A stretch of 64,000 nt of DNA from Solea solea. Lineage: Eukaryota; Chordata; Actinopteri; Pleuronectiformes; Soleidae. Both the position numbers and the translations under genes were made by a program. The notes below the pieces were generated by a model that worked only from the letters and a program-made list of their open reading frames with translations, did no database searches and was not told the origin of the DNA. The DNA is taken from positions 11,953,500 to 12,017,499 of the forward strand of contig NC_081141.1 of NCBI RefSeq assembly GCF_958295425.1, given 5' to 3'. Positions 41,823 through 55,100 of this stretch are shown piece after piece. How positions within the stretch are numbered: position 1 is the first letter of the stretch; the number at the start of each line of letters is the position of its first letter.

Positions 41823-44800
41823 GTGTGTGTGGAGGGATGAGAAATAAAGACAGGACAGGGAGAAGGGGAAGACAGGCTGCAACATTAGCAAAATTGCTGC
41901 CGCTTCTCCCTGGAAAATGAAATTGTCCAGAGATGATGACTTATGCTGGGGACACTGATTTACACTTGCTGAGCTATAGAAGTGGACAGATAAAAAAATA
42001 TCCCTCAATTCTCTTTCCTCTCATGACACAGACACCTGTACAATATCCTCCCCTGACAGACATGACCACCTGCTTTTATCCTCTGATTAAAAGTAAATAT
42101 AAATATAGGAATTGTCTAGCCTGTTGCAACACTCGTGGATATATAATCAATTGAGTATTTATTTAAATTGTTTACCAATGTTACACTTTTTTAATGTTTC
42201 TTTCAAAATTGTCATTGTCATAGTAATTTTTCTAACAACATGGTTGGAAAAGAAGTCAGGTAAGTAGGTAGGTAGACTACAATGAAAGTCTACATAATCT
42301 GGTACTCCCAACATACTATTCTACCTGGGAAATGCACTGTTGAAGCGTCATAGTCATACATTTGTGGGACATGATCTGCGATCTGCTGGGAGACATCTAA
42401 ATATGATGACACAGAAACTATGAAATGTCCATAAGGCTTGGTTCTTGGGTTAGAGATATGTTTTGTCTATGAGTGTCTACAAAAACAAATGTATCTGTGT
42501 GCTCAGTCAAGTGGGAAGCAGTTGATTGATTGACTGTAGAATGTGAGTTCCACATTTCAAAGTCAAATTAGTAAACACCGGGAAAGGATGGCATCATTAG
42601 GTAACGCTGATGTTGTTGACAAGAAAAAAAACTGACAGGAAAATCAATAAATTACTGTCTCTGTTGGAAATATGAGAACACCAAAGCACATTTTAAAAAC
42701 ATCAAGTGAGTCAGATCGCGCACTTCTAAAAAAGAATTCTGAATTGATTTTATAATGGACACAATCAATCATGTCACGCAAGGTTTGCAGTGATTTGATT
42801 ACATTTTCAGACGCGCGCACCTGTAGATGCTTCCGTCATCACATCAAAAAACCAACTGTTGCATTGGCCTCACATCAGCCACATCAGTTCTCTTTAACCT
42901 TTCTGGTTCTGGGCAAAATGGGAGAAATGAGAAATTCTCTTTTTCCTGATTTCTTGTTTAGCTTAGAAATTTATTTATCAACTCTGTCTAGTTTTGTACC
43001 AAGTGTACTAAGTGCTTGCATTTTCTTATAATATACCTTCATGATAAATTAAGTTAATATCTGGCTCATATCTATATGACACAGGTAAGATGGATGACTT
43101 ATCTCCACTCTGTAAGGGTGTGTTCACACCTCATAGCTTTGTTGGTCCACACCTGATGGAAGTTTAAAACACCTGTCATTTTTCAGGTGGTTTGGTTCAC
43201 ATTAACAAAGACAAATATCAAATGGACAATGGAGCAATGGCAGGTTAATGGCCATCTGCCCTGCGGCACTGGTGATTAGCAGCGCCCCCCGAAGGCCAGC
43301 AGAAGGTCTCCTCCTCCACAGGTGAAATAGTGCATTTAACTTTTAGCTTGCATCATCACCAGCTGTGAAACAGCTGACGATGCTAGTTCAACTGAGGAGC
43401 AGGAAGTTGGGACCTGAGGGTTGGAGCTGCATTCTCATTTCCACTGGGATATGTGGATGAGAACACCAAGGATGTAGCTGTAATGGTTCTAGTGAAAGCA
43501 CCTTTGACCTTTGACAAAATAATCAACCAGTTCCAAGATCACTTGCAAGCTTCATTCACACCGACTCAAATGAACCATACTGGGAAAACACACCAGGGTT
43601 TGATTCAACCACACTAAACAAGGATTAAATGAATCCAAAATATTCTAGATGTGATTGCTACCATCTTGATATCTCATGACTGTGTTCACAACATCAAATT
43701 CCCACAATTTTTTTATAGCATATAATGATCAATCAAAACCAAACTTGTCTGAAAAAAACCTGTGCTCTTTGTACAATGTACTTTTTAGCTCATGTCCAAT
43801 GCAGAGACGTGTGGTCAGGGGAGCCATAAATAAATTAGTCATTAATAAATTAGTTTTCTGTGTTATTCCTATAATTTTGATCATATTTATAGTCAAAATC
43901 TTATAATTTATTATATACACCTGTACTTTCCACAGTCTGGCTGATCAGACATAGAACCACAGTGAAAAGGCACAAGGTGAGGCAGACAATGCCTTGCCGC
44001 ACTGAAAGTGGGCACATCAGGTGCTTGTTGCTGCAAATGCGCTCTCGCCGCTATAAATGTAACATTCTTTCTATAAACTGTCGATTTAATTGAGTTTGAA
44101 AATACATCGGACCGGAAGTAGTCAAGTGCTTGAAGTCGCTGTACGTCTGGAACAAAATAATTGTAAGTATCTAAAGTTTATAATCTGACAAATGTTAGAT
44201 AATTACAATTATCTATTTTGGGGAAAACAGTGACTCCATGCCTGTGACTACTTCCAGTCCATTGAGCTGTTGCTCCAAAACTCAGTAGCCAATCAGCAGA
44301 CAGCTTGCTACGCCCCGCCCATGGTCAGAATTGCCAACAAAAAACAAAGAACAAATCAGGGAGTGCAAAGTGTATTTTCAAACAATAAAACATAATATTT
44401 TTGAATGATTAAATCGATATTTTATTTGCTTCTTAAAAAGTGTTGCTTGCTTCCTGAAAAGTGTTGTTTGAAAATATTGACACAAATCTAATTCCATACA
44501 ATGTGCATGCTGCCGATAGAGAATACACTACGTTTGTGGGCTTGTTTGTGGGTTCATAGATTTGTAAATCTGACTCTGAATGAGTCAGTGTCTCACCAGC
44601 CATGAACCTCATTGCACGTCCAATCCATGGAGGAAGCTGGGTTAATGATCAATACTGTCAGCGTGGGGGCGATTAAAGTGTTTTAGCTGTTGGTGTTTGT
44701 TTGTTTTGTTTTTTTGAATCATATCCACATTACAAGCGTAAAATGAATGCAACACGAATGCCGACAAAAAGTTCTAGGTTATAAAGTTAATCAGGTAAAG

Positions 44801-46081
44801 TCAAATGAATGAAATATGAACAACAATCTACAGCGATACGTTAGTACAGAAATGCAAAAAGAAATGTTTGGTTGCTTTACATCCAGGGGAGGAAATCATC
44901 TGGACGCTAATGTAAGGTTGGACCCATTAAAAAAAAGACGACTTTATCGGCTTCCACTTTAAAGAAAGGACACTGTGTCACTTGCAAATGACTTCATGCT
45001 TCAAGGCACTAATTGGCAAGATTGTGCTACTTGTTAAAGGCATGCCTGAAGTTCTAATTTTACATTACATCTATCAACCAGCAGAGTCATTACCATAGGA
45101 ACAAGAGGAATCTGCTCAGGGTGAATCTCTGAAGACCTGCTGGAAATTTAAAAGTAATTTTATCCTTTGTATCTACATGCCACCGAGAATATTATCAGTA
45201 TGAGAGGTCTCTCCACTCTCGACTGAAGGAGAATTAGATGTGTTTAAAATATATTATACGGGACAAAATGCTGACATGGTGAGATCGAGGTTATACGTTT
45301 AAAGGGCCATGACTAGCATGAGCTGACTCACCAGTTAAAGCTCCACTGCTTCTGAAGTTGCTTGTGCCTTTGGCATCAAGATTAATTATCACATTTGTTT
45401 AGAAATAATTATTTATTATGTATTAATAACTCTAAAAAAATATGTGTCTGTATGTGTGATTCTGCATCGCAAGTAGAGTAATTCCCTTTCTCTGTAACTG
45501 TCGGAGACATTTTTCATTTATCTAGTTCTCTTTCTGTAAAACAGTTTAATTGTCAGATGAACACATTTCAACATTTTTGGCCTTCTTTCCTCACCACACT
45601 TTATTTCGCTTAAGGCAACAGATTCCAATTAAAGGACAAAAAAAACGTGCCGTTTGCCCATGACCTCTGAGGTTTTCTGATCACCACCCACCATGTTTTA
45701 TGTTGCCTTTTAAAATTATAAGTAATACATGTTGGGAAATGTGTTGTGTCATTAAGCACAAATAGGTCATTGGGCAATGATTGTTGATAGAGAACTGAAT
45801 CACAGTTTTGTTGAGGCACATAGACCTTGCTCATAAATTGAACAGTTTACAGAAAACAGAAAATCCCTTTTTAAAGCTGAAAGGGCCTTCCTATGAACAT
45901 GACTACACGCTTAAGTTTGTAGAGCAGCTGCACTCATTGTTCACAAATGGAAACAAGAGACAAGAGAGGCTCCTCTGCTCCCAAAACAAGGGTCATGATA
46001 ACACTGGAGGTCTTTGTTACTTATTGTGCAGCTGCTTTGGACAAACATACTTTATCTGATGAATGCACAGATATTTACTAA

Positions 46082-46112
<31 letters not shown>

Positions 46113-49100
46113 TATACATATACATATACATATATATAAAGCAATACAAAAGGTTGGATTTTCTGAATTTAAGTGCTAATAAAGACAACATTCGTTAACA
46201 TGTATTCCTTTTCCTTGACAAAGTTGGACTAAGTTGGTAGTACTTGCTGTACTGAGAATCAATACCTGTCCTCTGCTCAGTCACTTGTAAAACATAGAAG
46301 TGACTGATGAACTTAACAGTCCAGTTCAATGGCTAAAGGTGAAGAGAACTAAGCATCCAGTGAGCCAAACTGATCCTTGTGACTATAACAAAAGGCACTT
46401 TTCCTCAGCACAGCGTTGTTGTTTTTTTGCTTGATTTTAGCAATAACCTGGTACCTGGTCATTTTTTTGTACTCTGGTGAGCTGAGCCAATACTATGCGT
46501 GACGTCGTCAGACTGCTGTGCACTGACTGGCAGAGTGTCGGCACTGGAAGAAGCATGAGCAAGACACTAGACACAAGAATCAAATTGAACAATGCCTGTA
46601 GCTCAATTAAAAAGACTTAAAAATCTCCCAAATTTAGCCCGAAAATGGTGTATTTAGCGACAGCACTGCTGAAAGCTTGCGATCGCGAATGGCGAGCCGC
46701 ATCACAGCCCCTGCCGTTGTATTTTAGTTCAGTGACTGTGTCAGACGGAGTTTGTGTGCCAGTCATGCAGGAAGTACTGAACAAATCTTTTTAATGAACA
46801 GATTCTAATGATTCAGTACACTTAAAGAAAGCCACAGCAATTTCATGCAGCCGTCCTATGATGACTCCACCCACGTTGAGGAAGTACTATAGCAATGGAA
46901 AACAAACTAACCGTGCCAAGCTGAGGCGTGGCGTGCTGGGACTATGTAGTGGAAACGTGCCAAAACAAACAAATAAACTGTTCAAAATACAAATGTATGT
47001 GGCATAAAAATTCATATATTTGGGCTTCCAGAAAGCAGGTGGTGAAATATCTTCCTTAACAGGTAAAAGTTTTTGCTTTTTTAATCATCACAACTTGCAA
47101 AAGTGGCAGCTGTTTCATCTCCGGGGTGAGATTCTCTTGAATACATAGATATCACTGAGTTCATTGGTAAGGGGGCAATTTGCTCATTATTTCTATGGTG
47201 GAATAGAAACCAGCGGAAAGGAAAACACATTATCACACAGACAAACACATTAAACCAAGAAGCACAGAGCTATAAAGCAGAAGATGAGGGCCCACACAAA
47301 CAGACCAAAGCATTTGCCTTTTTATTTAAAAAAAAAAAAAAAAAAAGGAAAATGACGGGAATCATTTTCTCCAGCCCATGATTGCAGAAACTGGCATTAA
47401 CAGTATCTGAAAAACAAATCTTGCACAGCTGAAGAGGAATTTACATAGGAATGAAGGTTATTATGTTTTGAGACGGCTGTTTGGATTCTAAGAAAACACT
47501 TAATGCTTTTAAGAGACAATAAACATTAAGAAATGTGTTTTCAGGGAGTATTAAGCCAAAAAATACATGAATATTAAACATACTGATAAAACAAAAAGCT
47601 GATTTGCTTATCAATTACCAGTGCAGTGGCAAATACCTATTAATGACAGAAGTTTTGCAAAGTTAAAAACACTTAACTTTTGTTTGTATAAAGTTTGGTA
47701 CAGCAGTTAAGTACCGGTAATCTCTTGTCTGTGAAGTATGATTTTTACATCTCATTAAATAAGGTGTCACTTCTAGCCGTCAGTGCCAAATTCAGAACCT
47801 CACTTTCCCCTCAGTCATGGTACACCGAGCGTTCTTGCTCATTCAGCTCTTTGTGTCGCATTACTGTATGCAGTGATGATGACACATCCTGCCGCATCTC
47901 ATTAAGATAAATTGAGAAAACGTCTCCTGGGGTCAGAGGGTAATCTCTGGTTATTGTGTCCTGGCCACAGTGCCAGGCAATTAAGCAAGAGAAAATGAGG
48001 ACCTGCAGAGCACAGCCTGCTTATTAAAATCACGAGGTTAGTGACAGTGGGAACCATGCATAGAGGAGGAACAGGGCATTGTAGAAAAGCAGCCATTAAC
48101 CAAGGTGAGAAATAGCATCTTATCTTAATAAAAGATTCAAGACACTGTGTTACGGCATGAACCTCCATGCTTCTAACTTCAGGTATTTAGTCTTTCAATG
48201 AGGGAAAAAAAAAAGGCAGATGCCAACTTTGGAATGAAGCCAGTTCCCATGTGTATATAAACATATGAAATAAACAGACTCATGCCAGAACTGAACTACC
48301 AGCCTGATGCTTGCCAGCGCCGTCCTCCAACCAATTATGATGTATCATGAGAGGTACTTGGCGACCAGAGTGGCCAGCAGATCTGCCCCAGTCTTGATAA
48401 GTTGCAACATTTCCAGGAACACACAGGCCATTGATTAGAGCGACTCGGCTCACCGCCTGCAGTCTATCAGTGCTCAGGGACCGGTAATCAATTCTCTAAT
48501 GCCGTTTGAGCCTGTTCACCACAGCTACGATCCACTCCTCACGGCGCAGATGCACCGACGCACGCACAGTGACACGTGGCCACAGTCCTGTCCACAAGGA
48601 AGCACGCAATGAACCCAACCCAGATGGCCATCATGAAAGCAGATGACAACTCCCAAATATTAACTTACCAAGTGTAGCAGTGAAAGGGCACTGTCTTCTA
48701 ATGGCATTATCAAAATGAGTGCAGCTCTCCTGGGGCAGACTCTGGTTCCTCATTACCTGCCAGTGGTGGACCCTGTTTGTGGCCAAATCTGATCAGCATA
48801 GCACCAGACACAGACATGGCCGGTCAGGAACTCAGCCCCAGGCCCCTTATCTCTATTGACAGACTGTTGGCTCTATCAATAATTCCTCCTAGGAAATAAT
48901 CTGATTGGGCTCTGGTGGAAAAATTGTGTTCTAGTAAAACGAAAAAGAAAAGGTGGAGCTCAAACTTTCTGTCTGTATGACTTGAATGAGTGTACGTAAT
49001 TTAGGAAGGAGACCTTGGACACATCATGGTAGGGGGAGTGCTTAAGAACTCTGAGTGCTCGCTTCAGGCACTTTGCTGAAATTGACTGACCAGCACTAAC

Positions 49101-52100
49101 TTGGAATATTGTCTCTAAGAAACTTAATAAACAAGACGACATTGACAGGAGAACAAACTTGTGCAATAAGAACCACGTCGCCTCGATCCCAACAAACAAA
49201 TACTTAACACTGTTAAACACCCACAAACTTTCTTAATACATTCTAGCCAGTTGTATTTTCAATATGTTCAGCATTAGGAGCCTCGTCTTACACAGTCTTT
49301 ATTCAGGCAACTGCTACAGAAAACGATGTATTGATTAAATGTAAGGATTAATCATCATCATCATTGCATTTTTGTATTTCTGCTGAAATCAGTGAGGTGT
49401 CTATATAACCCAGTAGTGGAAAGTCGCCTACTATATTTACTTTTGTACTGATTAAATGTAGTCAGGTACAAGTTTTTCTATTTTGCTTTCATGACAAATG
49501 TCACTGCATAAACCAGAACTGTTACCAAAATTCTTTGAGAGCATATAAAAGCCTAATTTTTCAACAATTATGTGACTAAAAATGAATAAATATGGAAGAT
49601 TATTTACCCTGTATAACTAATTTGTGGTGGTGGTGTGTTTTGTCTACTACTTATATTGATAACGTTTATCGCAAGTGCTTTTATTAATTACTTTATGACC
49701 TTTCACGTCACTCAATTTGCAGTTGTGTTTTTTTTCACACTGCCTCATAGTTTGGGTCAATACGTAAACACACAAAGCTCTATTCAGGGGATTCAGCACT
49801 TACTTTGGTGTCTGTGTGTCATCCAAACGGTTCCCCAGCTGGAACTCATGGGATTTGCTGCGGTGCAGCGTGGTGAAGCCAGGCAGCAGATGAATGAGCT
49901 TGCGGCTGGGCGGAGGTGGCGTTCCTGGGGCTTTCACTTTGTTTCTTCGCCGCATGGGAGGAGTGCCTGGAGGGGTCATTGTGTTGATTACCAACGGAGT
50001 CCGAGGAGGTGTGTGGCCAAAATGCCTCTGACGGGGTGATGGGGGCAGGGAGCGATGACCGGAGTCCAAGAGTGGGAAGAGCCCTGTGGCCGAACTGTCA
50101 ACAGTGAGTCGTTCAACGTACAAAGGGGGGTGCAGGGCCTGCGGGCTGTCGCACATGTGCTGGTTGTACTTGGACTGGACTTTGGGGCTTTGGGACAGCT
50201 GGAACCGAATCCACTGACTGGCCTCAGGCTGGCACACTGGAGTGTTTTCTTTGCCCGATTCAGAGGTGGGCCACTGGATGGACCAGTCCTGCTTCGACTG
50301 GCTCCCTGTTGATGGGCACAGAGACAAACACTGTGTTAACGTCAACACCCGGTTCTGATAAAAAAAAAAAATGCATGTTAAGGAGATATAATAATGATCA
50401 GCAGTATTATCAAGCAACGCATATAGCTTTGGTTTAATCCGCCCAGGTCATTAAGCGTTTTAACTCTACACCTTCTCCATTAAAATGACATCTGACAAAT
50501 GAAACAGCTAAATTTTAGGAAACAATATTGTGGTCACTGGATTTTAATATAAATCAAGGGTTTTTTTTGCAATCAACAGCCCCCTGGTGGCAATTCAATG
50601 AATTTTCATTCCCTGTTTGACGTCACAGAGAAAACTGTAAGACTACAGTCTATGGCTGCACCAACAGATGTTCGGCCCCACACTGAAGAATCCTGGTATT
50701 TTAGTGCTCAGTAAGTGCAGCATGTGAAGATTATGTGAACAACTATATGCTCATGGAGCATCTGGTTGTCTCAATTAGCTTTCAAATAAACACCAAGGAC
50801 CTTGTCATTGGACACTACTGACTCCTGAAAAGTGTGAACTTGTGTGAAAGTTGTTGAATAATTCATCAGCAGCGAGACCACTCTGCGGAAACTTGGGCAA
50901 TTAAAAGCAAAACTGTCTGCGTGTCTAGATACCACTTGTGTTGAGTGAGAACGTAAGATTTTTTTAATATAATTTGGGTGAATATTTGCGTGTATTAAGT
51001 TCTAATGAATTGGTTCTTGACATGCTCTTAATGCTAAAAAATCCATTATCTTGATTGGAGCAGTGAGAGTAATCGTGGCAGCAGGCGGACAGTTATGACC
51101 AGCACATGTGCTCAATTTGGGAAATGAAAAATTAACTTTGCTTGTTATCTGATGTCAACATTTGAGAAGAGCAGCGGTGGTCAAATACACTGATGACGAT
51201 GAATTAACTGGTGAAATAAAAGTGTGTGCCATGACAGAACAGGGCAAAGCTGCATGAGTCATAACACAAGCACAAGACGTCCACTGACACTGAACTTTCT
51301 GTTGAATGGGAAAGCAAGAACAAGTGAGCAGCCAAAATGAGTGTTTTTGAGCTCAGATGACAATACTTTACCTCCGTTACTGTGCAATTTATCCTCCTCA
51401 AGTTGTTCTTTAGAAAGAAAGAAACAATGTGTTTATTGATGTGGCAGAGACACAGCTGAAATAGTCTACAGCATCCTTGTCTTTAAATCTGCAGTTATGC
51501 ATAGCCAAAAAGCTGTTCAGCAAAAAGAAAAGGTTGGTAGAATTGATCCTGGGTGCATCACAGACGATGCATCTCATGCAAGACTGAGTTTAGATAAAAT
51601 TGACCCCACGGTCTCAGAAAAAAGAAAATGACTATTGACAGCCAGGCCACCATGAATGTAAATCTCTGTCAACAACACCATACACTTTTGTGTGTCATTA
51701 TTTTCCATCCCTGAGTGACACTGTCTCTAAGGAATGCTGGGCATAAAAAAAAAATAAAAAAAAAAACACCACAAACTTCAAACACAATATCAACACCACT
51801 GAGATCAAATGAACCAAGAAAAATATCTATTCTAAAAAGGTCCCAGAGGAACTGGAAACTGGATAGGGGAAAAAAAAAGCCTGCAGCCTTTCCTATTCTG
51901 TAATGTTATGAAGAGGCCACAAGTGACGAAGTTGCGGGAAGAGACGGATGCATAAACACAAGGGACATAATATACATGAATTTTCAAGGGTCTCAGTTTT
52001 CTATTTTAAATATTTTTCCTGGTCTTGACTCGAGGTTGTCGACCTCTGAAAAAAAAGTCATCACATATTAGGCCTGCAGGTTTGTCCAATGTCCAATTTT

Positions 52101-55100
52101 GGATAAGTAAATCATTTTATGAATCAACAGTGTGTCAAAATACATGGAACATGCAAACCCACATCTGACTCTGCAGTCCACACAGTTATACGACCATTAT
52201 AGGATCATTTAGAGCATAACTTAAGTATTATTGCCTTTTAACTGATTATTTCAGTTCAGTGTCACCAGTGAGAGCCAAGCAAGTAACAGAACCTCCAGAA
52301 AGTTATATAGTGTAAAACATTTTTATGCATATTTTACAACTTCAAAATGAACTTGAACGCTAATTGGATTTAAACATTATCAGCTGCACGAAAAGTTGAT
52401 CATCAACAGATCAAGAAACTGACAAGACTCCATGGATGGAAGGCTCCTGCCAGTTACTGAAAAGAAGGCTGACTATATTGGTCCGTGCAAATGTTTATTT
52501 GTTATTCTTGCTCTGATAAATGAAAATAAATAAGTGAGAAGTGAGGGAAGATTTTAGTTTTTCATTTAGTTGCATAACGATGCTGCACTCTAATAGATTC
52601 CTAATAATTGTGCATACATAGATATTCTCCTGAGACAGTCATAACTTCACTTTTACTTTGTTAATTATTCAGGTTTGAGGTTTATTAACAGTTTGGGTAG
52701 AGTGCGAGAACTGTGTTTGTTCAGCAATAAAAATGAATCTGCAGGAATACAACTTATTACAACACAAATAATTGTGCGGGCAGTGTATACTTTTGCATAA
52801 CTCACACATAACATTGCAAATACATCAAATGATATCACTACTCAGGTCATGCTCTCTGGCTTAAGTTCTCTAAAAAGTGAACCTGGTGTTGTCCACCCAG
52901 ACCCATCTCATAAATATCTGGACTGTTGGACTGACAGCTGTATTTCACACACAAGGATCTGGTTGTAGCTTTGTTAGAATCACAATCACTCTTGCCCCTT
53001 AGCAGAGAGTGACATCTCAACCTTCCAAACCCCTCCAGGAGCTTATCAAGATGCAGAATGGGCGAGAGGGCCTGAAAGAGTGCTCAAGCACAAATGCAGA
53101 AAATGATGAAGAGGACGCTCAATCAAGCCTCCTTTATTAGCAAGAATAAGACCACAACAGGCCACTCAAGAATGTACCAATTCAACGTGACCTCAAATGA
53201 ATGACTACAACTAATGAGTTATAATGAATTATATCACAGAGGCTGGACAGATTTTTAATACCTGATACAAAGGGTGCCAGTTTGCTCTGTGCATTTCAAA
53301 ATGAGTTCCTTGCTAATATCAGTGGATAGTTTTTTGAAAATGTCAAACAATTACATGTAGTTTAAATAATGAGCTTAGACTCCGGCAAACAGCAGCCTCA
53401 CTTCAGAAAATGCTTTTGACAATGTTTATCAAGCTGGAATGAAAATCCACGGCATAAGAAGCAATGAACTTGAATCACACTTAGAAAACTGTTCACGTAA
53501 CGAGTCAACTCATCAAGCCCACTTGTATCTTAGCAACTGCTTCAGCAAAACAGTAACAGAACTTAAATGACTTATTTCACATGATCACACCTAAGCAGAA
53601 GCCTCAGCATCACTACGAGATGAGATGAGGAGCACAGAGTGAGCATAACCCCATCACAATTGTGTGGCTTTTGCTTATTAAAGAGTGAGTTTTAGAAGTT
53701 TATGTAGGGGAAATAAGATAGAAAACAAAAAAATATGTTACGCCTTAATAAAGGTGTAATTTACCACAACCTTTCTTCAGATCTGCCACAGAGAGAACAC
53801 AGGGGTCTTTGAAAGAGGGGAAGCATAAATTCTTACATAAATTCCGCAGAAGAACAACGAGAACAAGGAACGATAATTATGCAAAACTGAAATGGTATAA
53901 CAGTGTTTTTACTTACAGTGTACATGTACAGTACACATGAAAATGGTCTATATCGCTGAGCAAATAGCACACAGTGATTTTTGTCTACGGACTTCTCTCG
54001 CAAAATCCACAGGACTGAGGCAGAAAAGGCTCAGCTGTCGTGTATGTTTCTGCGCCTTTAAGACAGTTCTTCCAATCATCATGCAGAAGCCCAGCATCCA
54101 CGCCCACTCCATTGACTCCAAGTGAAGCTGAGCTTCCGTGGAAGTGATGTGTTCAATAATCGTCGAGCTCACACCAGTAAAAAAAAGAAAAACAACATTC
54201 CGTGTCGTCCCATAGGGAACAGGTGAAGCTGAGTTTCAAGTGGTTTTAATGTGGAGGCTGCTACGGGAACACCCCGTAAGATGATCTGTCGTCTGTGATA
54301 AACAGCTGATTCTGAACAAACTAGTGACACGTTCCAATCACGTCCTAGCACACGTTTCTTATTGAAATGTAAACGTAAATACAACACAGTACATATCTGA
54401 CGACATTTTAGAAGAAGCTGAGCTTCCCTTGCTGTCTTAGATCAATCGCCACTGCTACACATAAATAAAGTAACATGTCCACAAATTTAAACAGCACTAT
54501 GACTGATTTACTGTGAAACTAATGTGACAGAAGTGCAATTAGCTGTAGAAGTAGTGCTGTGTGTACAAGTGGCAGCCATCGCAGCTTCACTCGTCTCCTT
54601 ATTCTCTCACACAAACATGTTGACATTAGACACATACTGTATGTCAGATTTGTTAAAAACATAATTATATTCTCGTGACCAGATATTACATCAATGTGTG
54701 TTTGAATAAAAGTTGGGGAAAGACAGATTTGTTTTCATACAAGAGACGCATCCAAGACGCATTTAATGCCAGTGTGGACAGTCGTACTTAACACTATTTG
54801 TCTGAGCAGATCAATAGCTATGTTTACATGGACACAAGTAATCGGAATAAAAGCCTGTTCTGAATAAAAATATATCATGTAAACATGAAAACTCTGATCC
54901 GATCGTGACTTCTTGTTTTGGTGCTTCTGGTGACTGATCCACGTAAATGTCACAGATGCGGAAGAGGAGGAAAATGAGACGGATAGTGGACAGCGAGGGG
55001 ACAAGCAGACACAAGTGGAAGGGAAGAACAAAATGGAGCTAAAATTAAAGATGGGACTTACTCCTGAGCACAAATACTATATCAAATCTAGATAATATAC

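Larger units (their letters stand above)
30829..49803 (-). other. ksr2: ksr2 intron, about 19.0 kb, the longest in the window
   Basis: It holds a Tc1-like remnant (36685-37001), LINE fragments (37005-37480 minus, 37505-37745 plus), one full copy of the piggyBac-like family (40527-41014), a possible MITE (43116-43622), an hAT-like end (43798-44345), a large AT microsatellite (46082-46138) and a MITE-like element (46450-46985). The region 47900-48880 is of higher complexity with no recognised repeat. I found no exon-like segment with good splice sites and conserved coding sequence. Most of 30900-36600 shows nothing recognisable. Confidence 0.85.

Noticed and set aside
50306..50417. Upstream part of the 205-codon open frame over the CA2 exon
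   Set aside because: It precedes a clear acceptor (CATCAACAG) and the phase fits the exon at 63589. The extra 37 codons are intron read-through.
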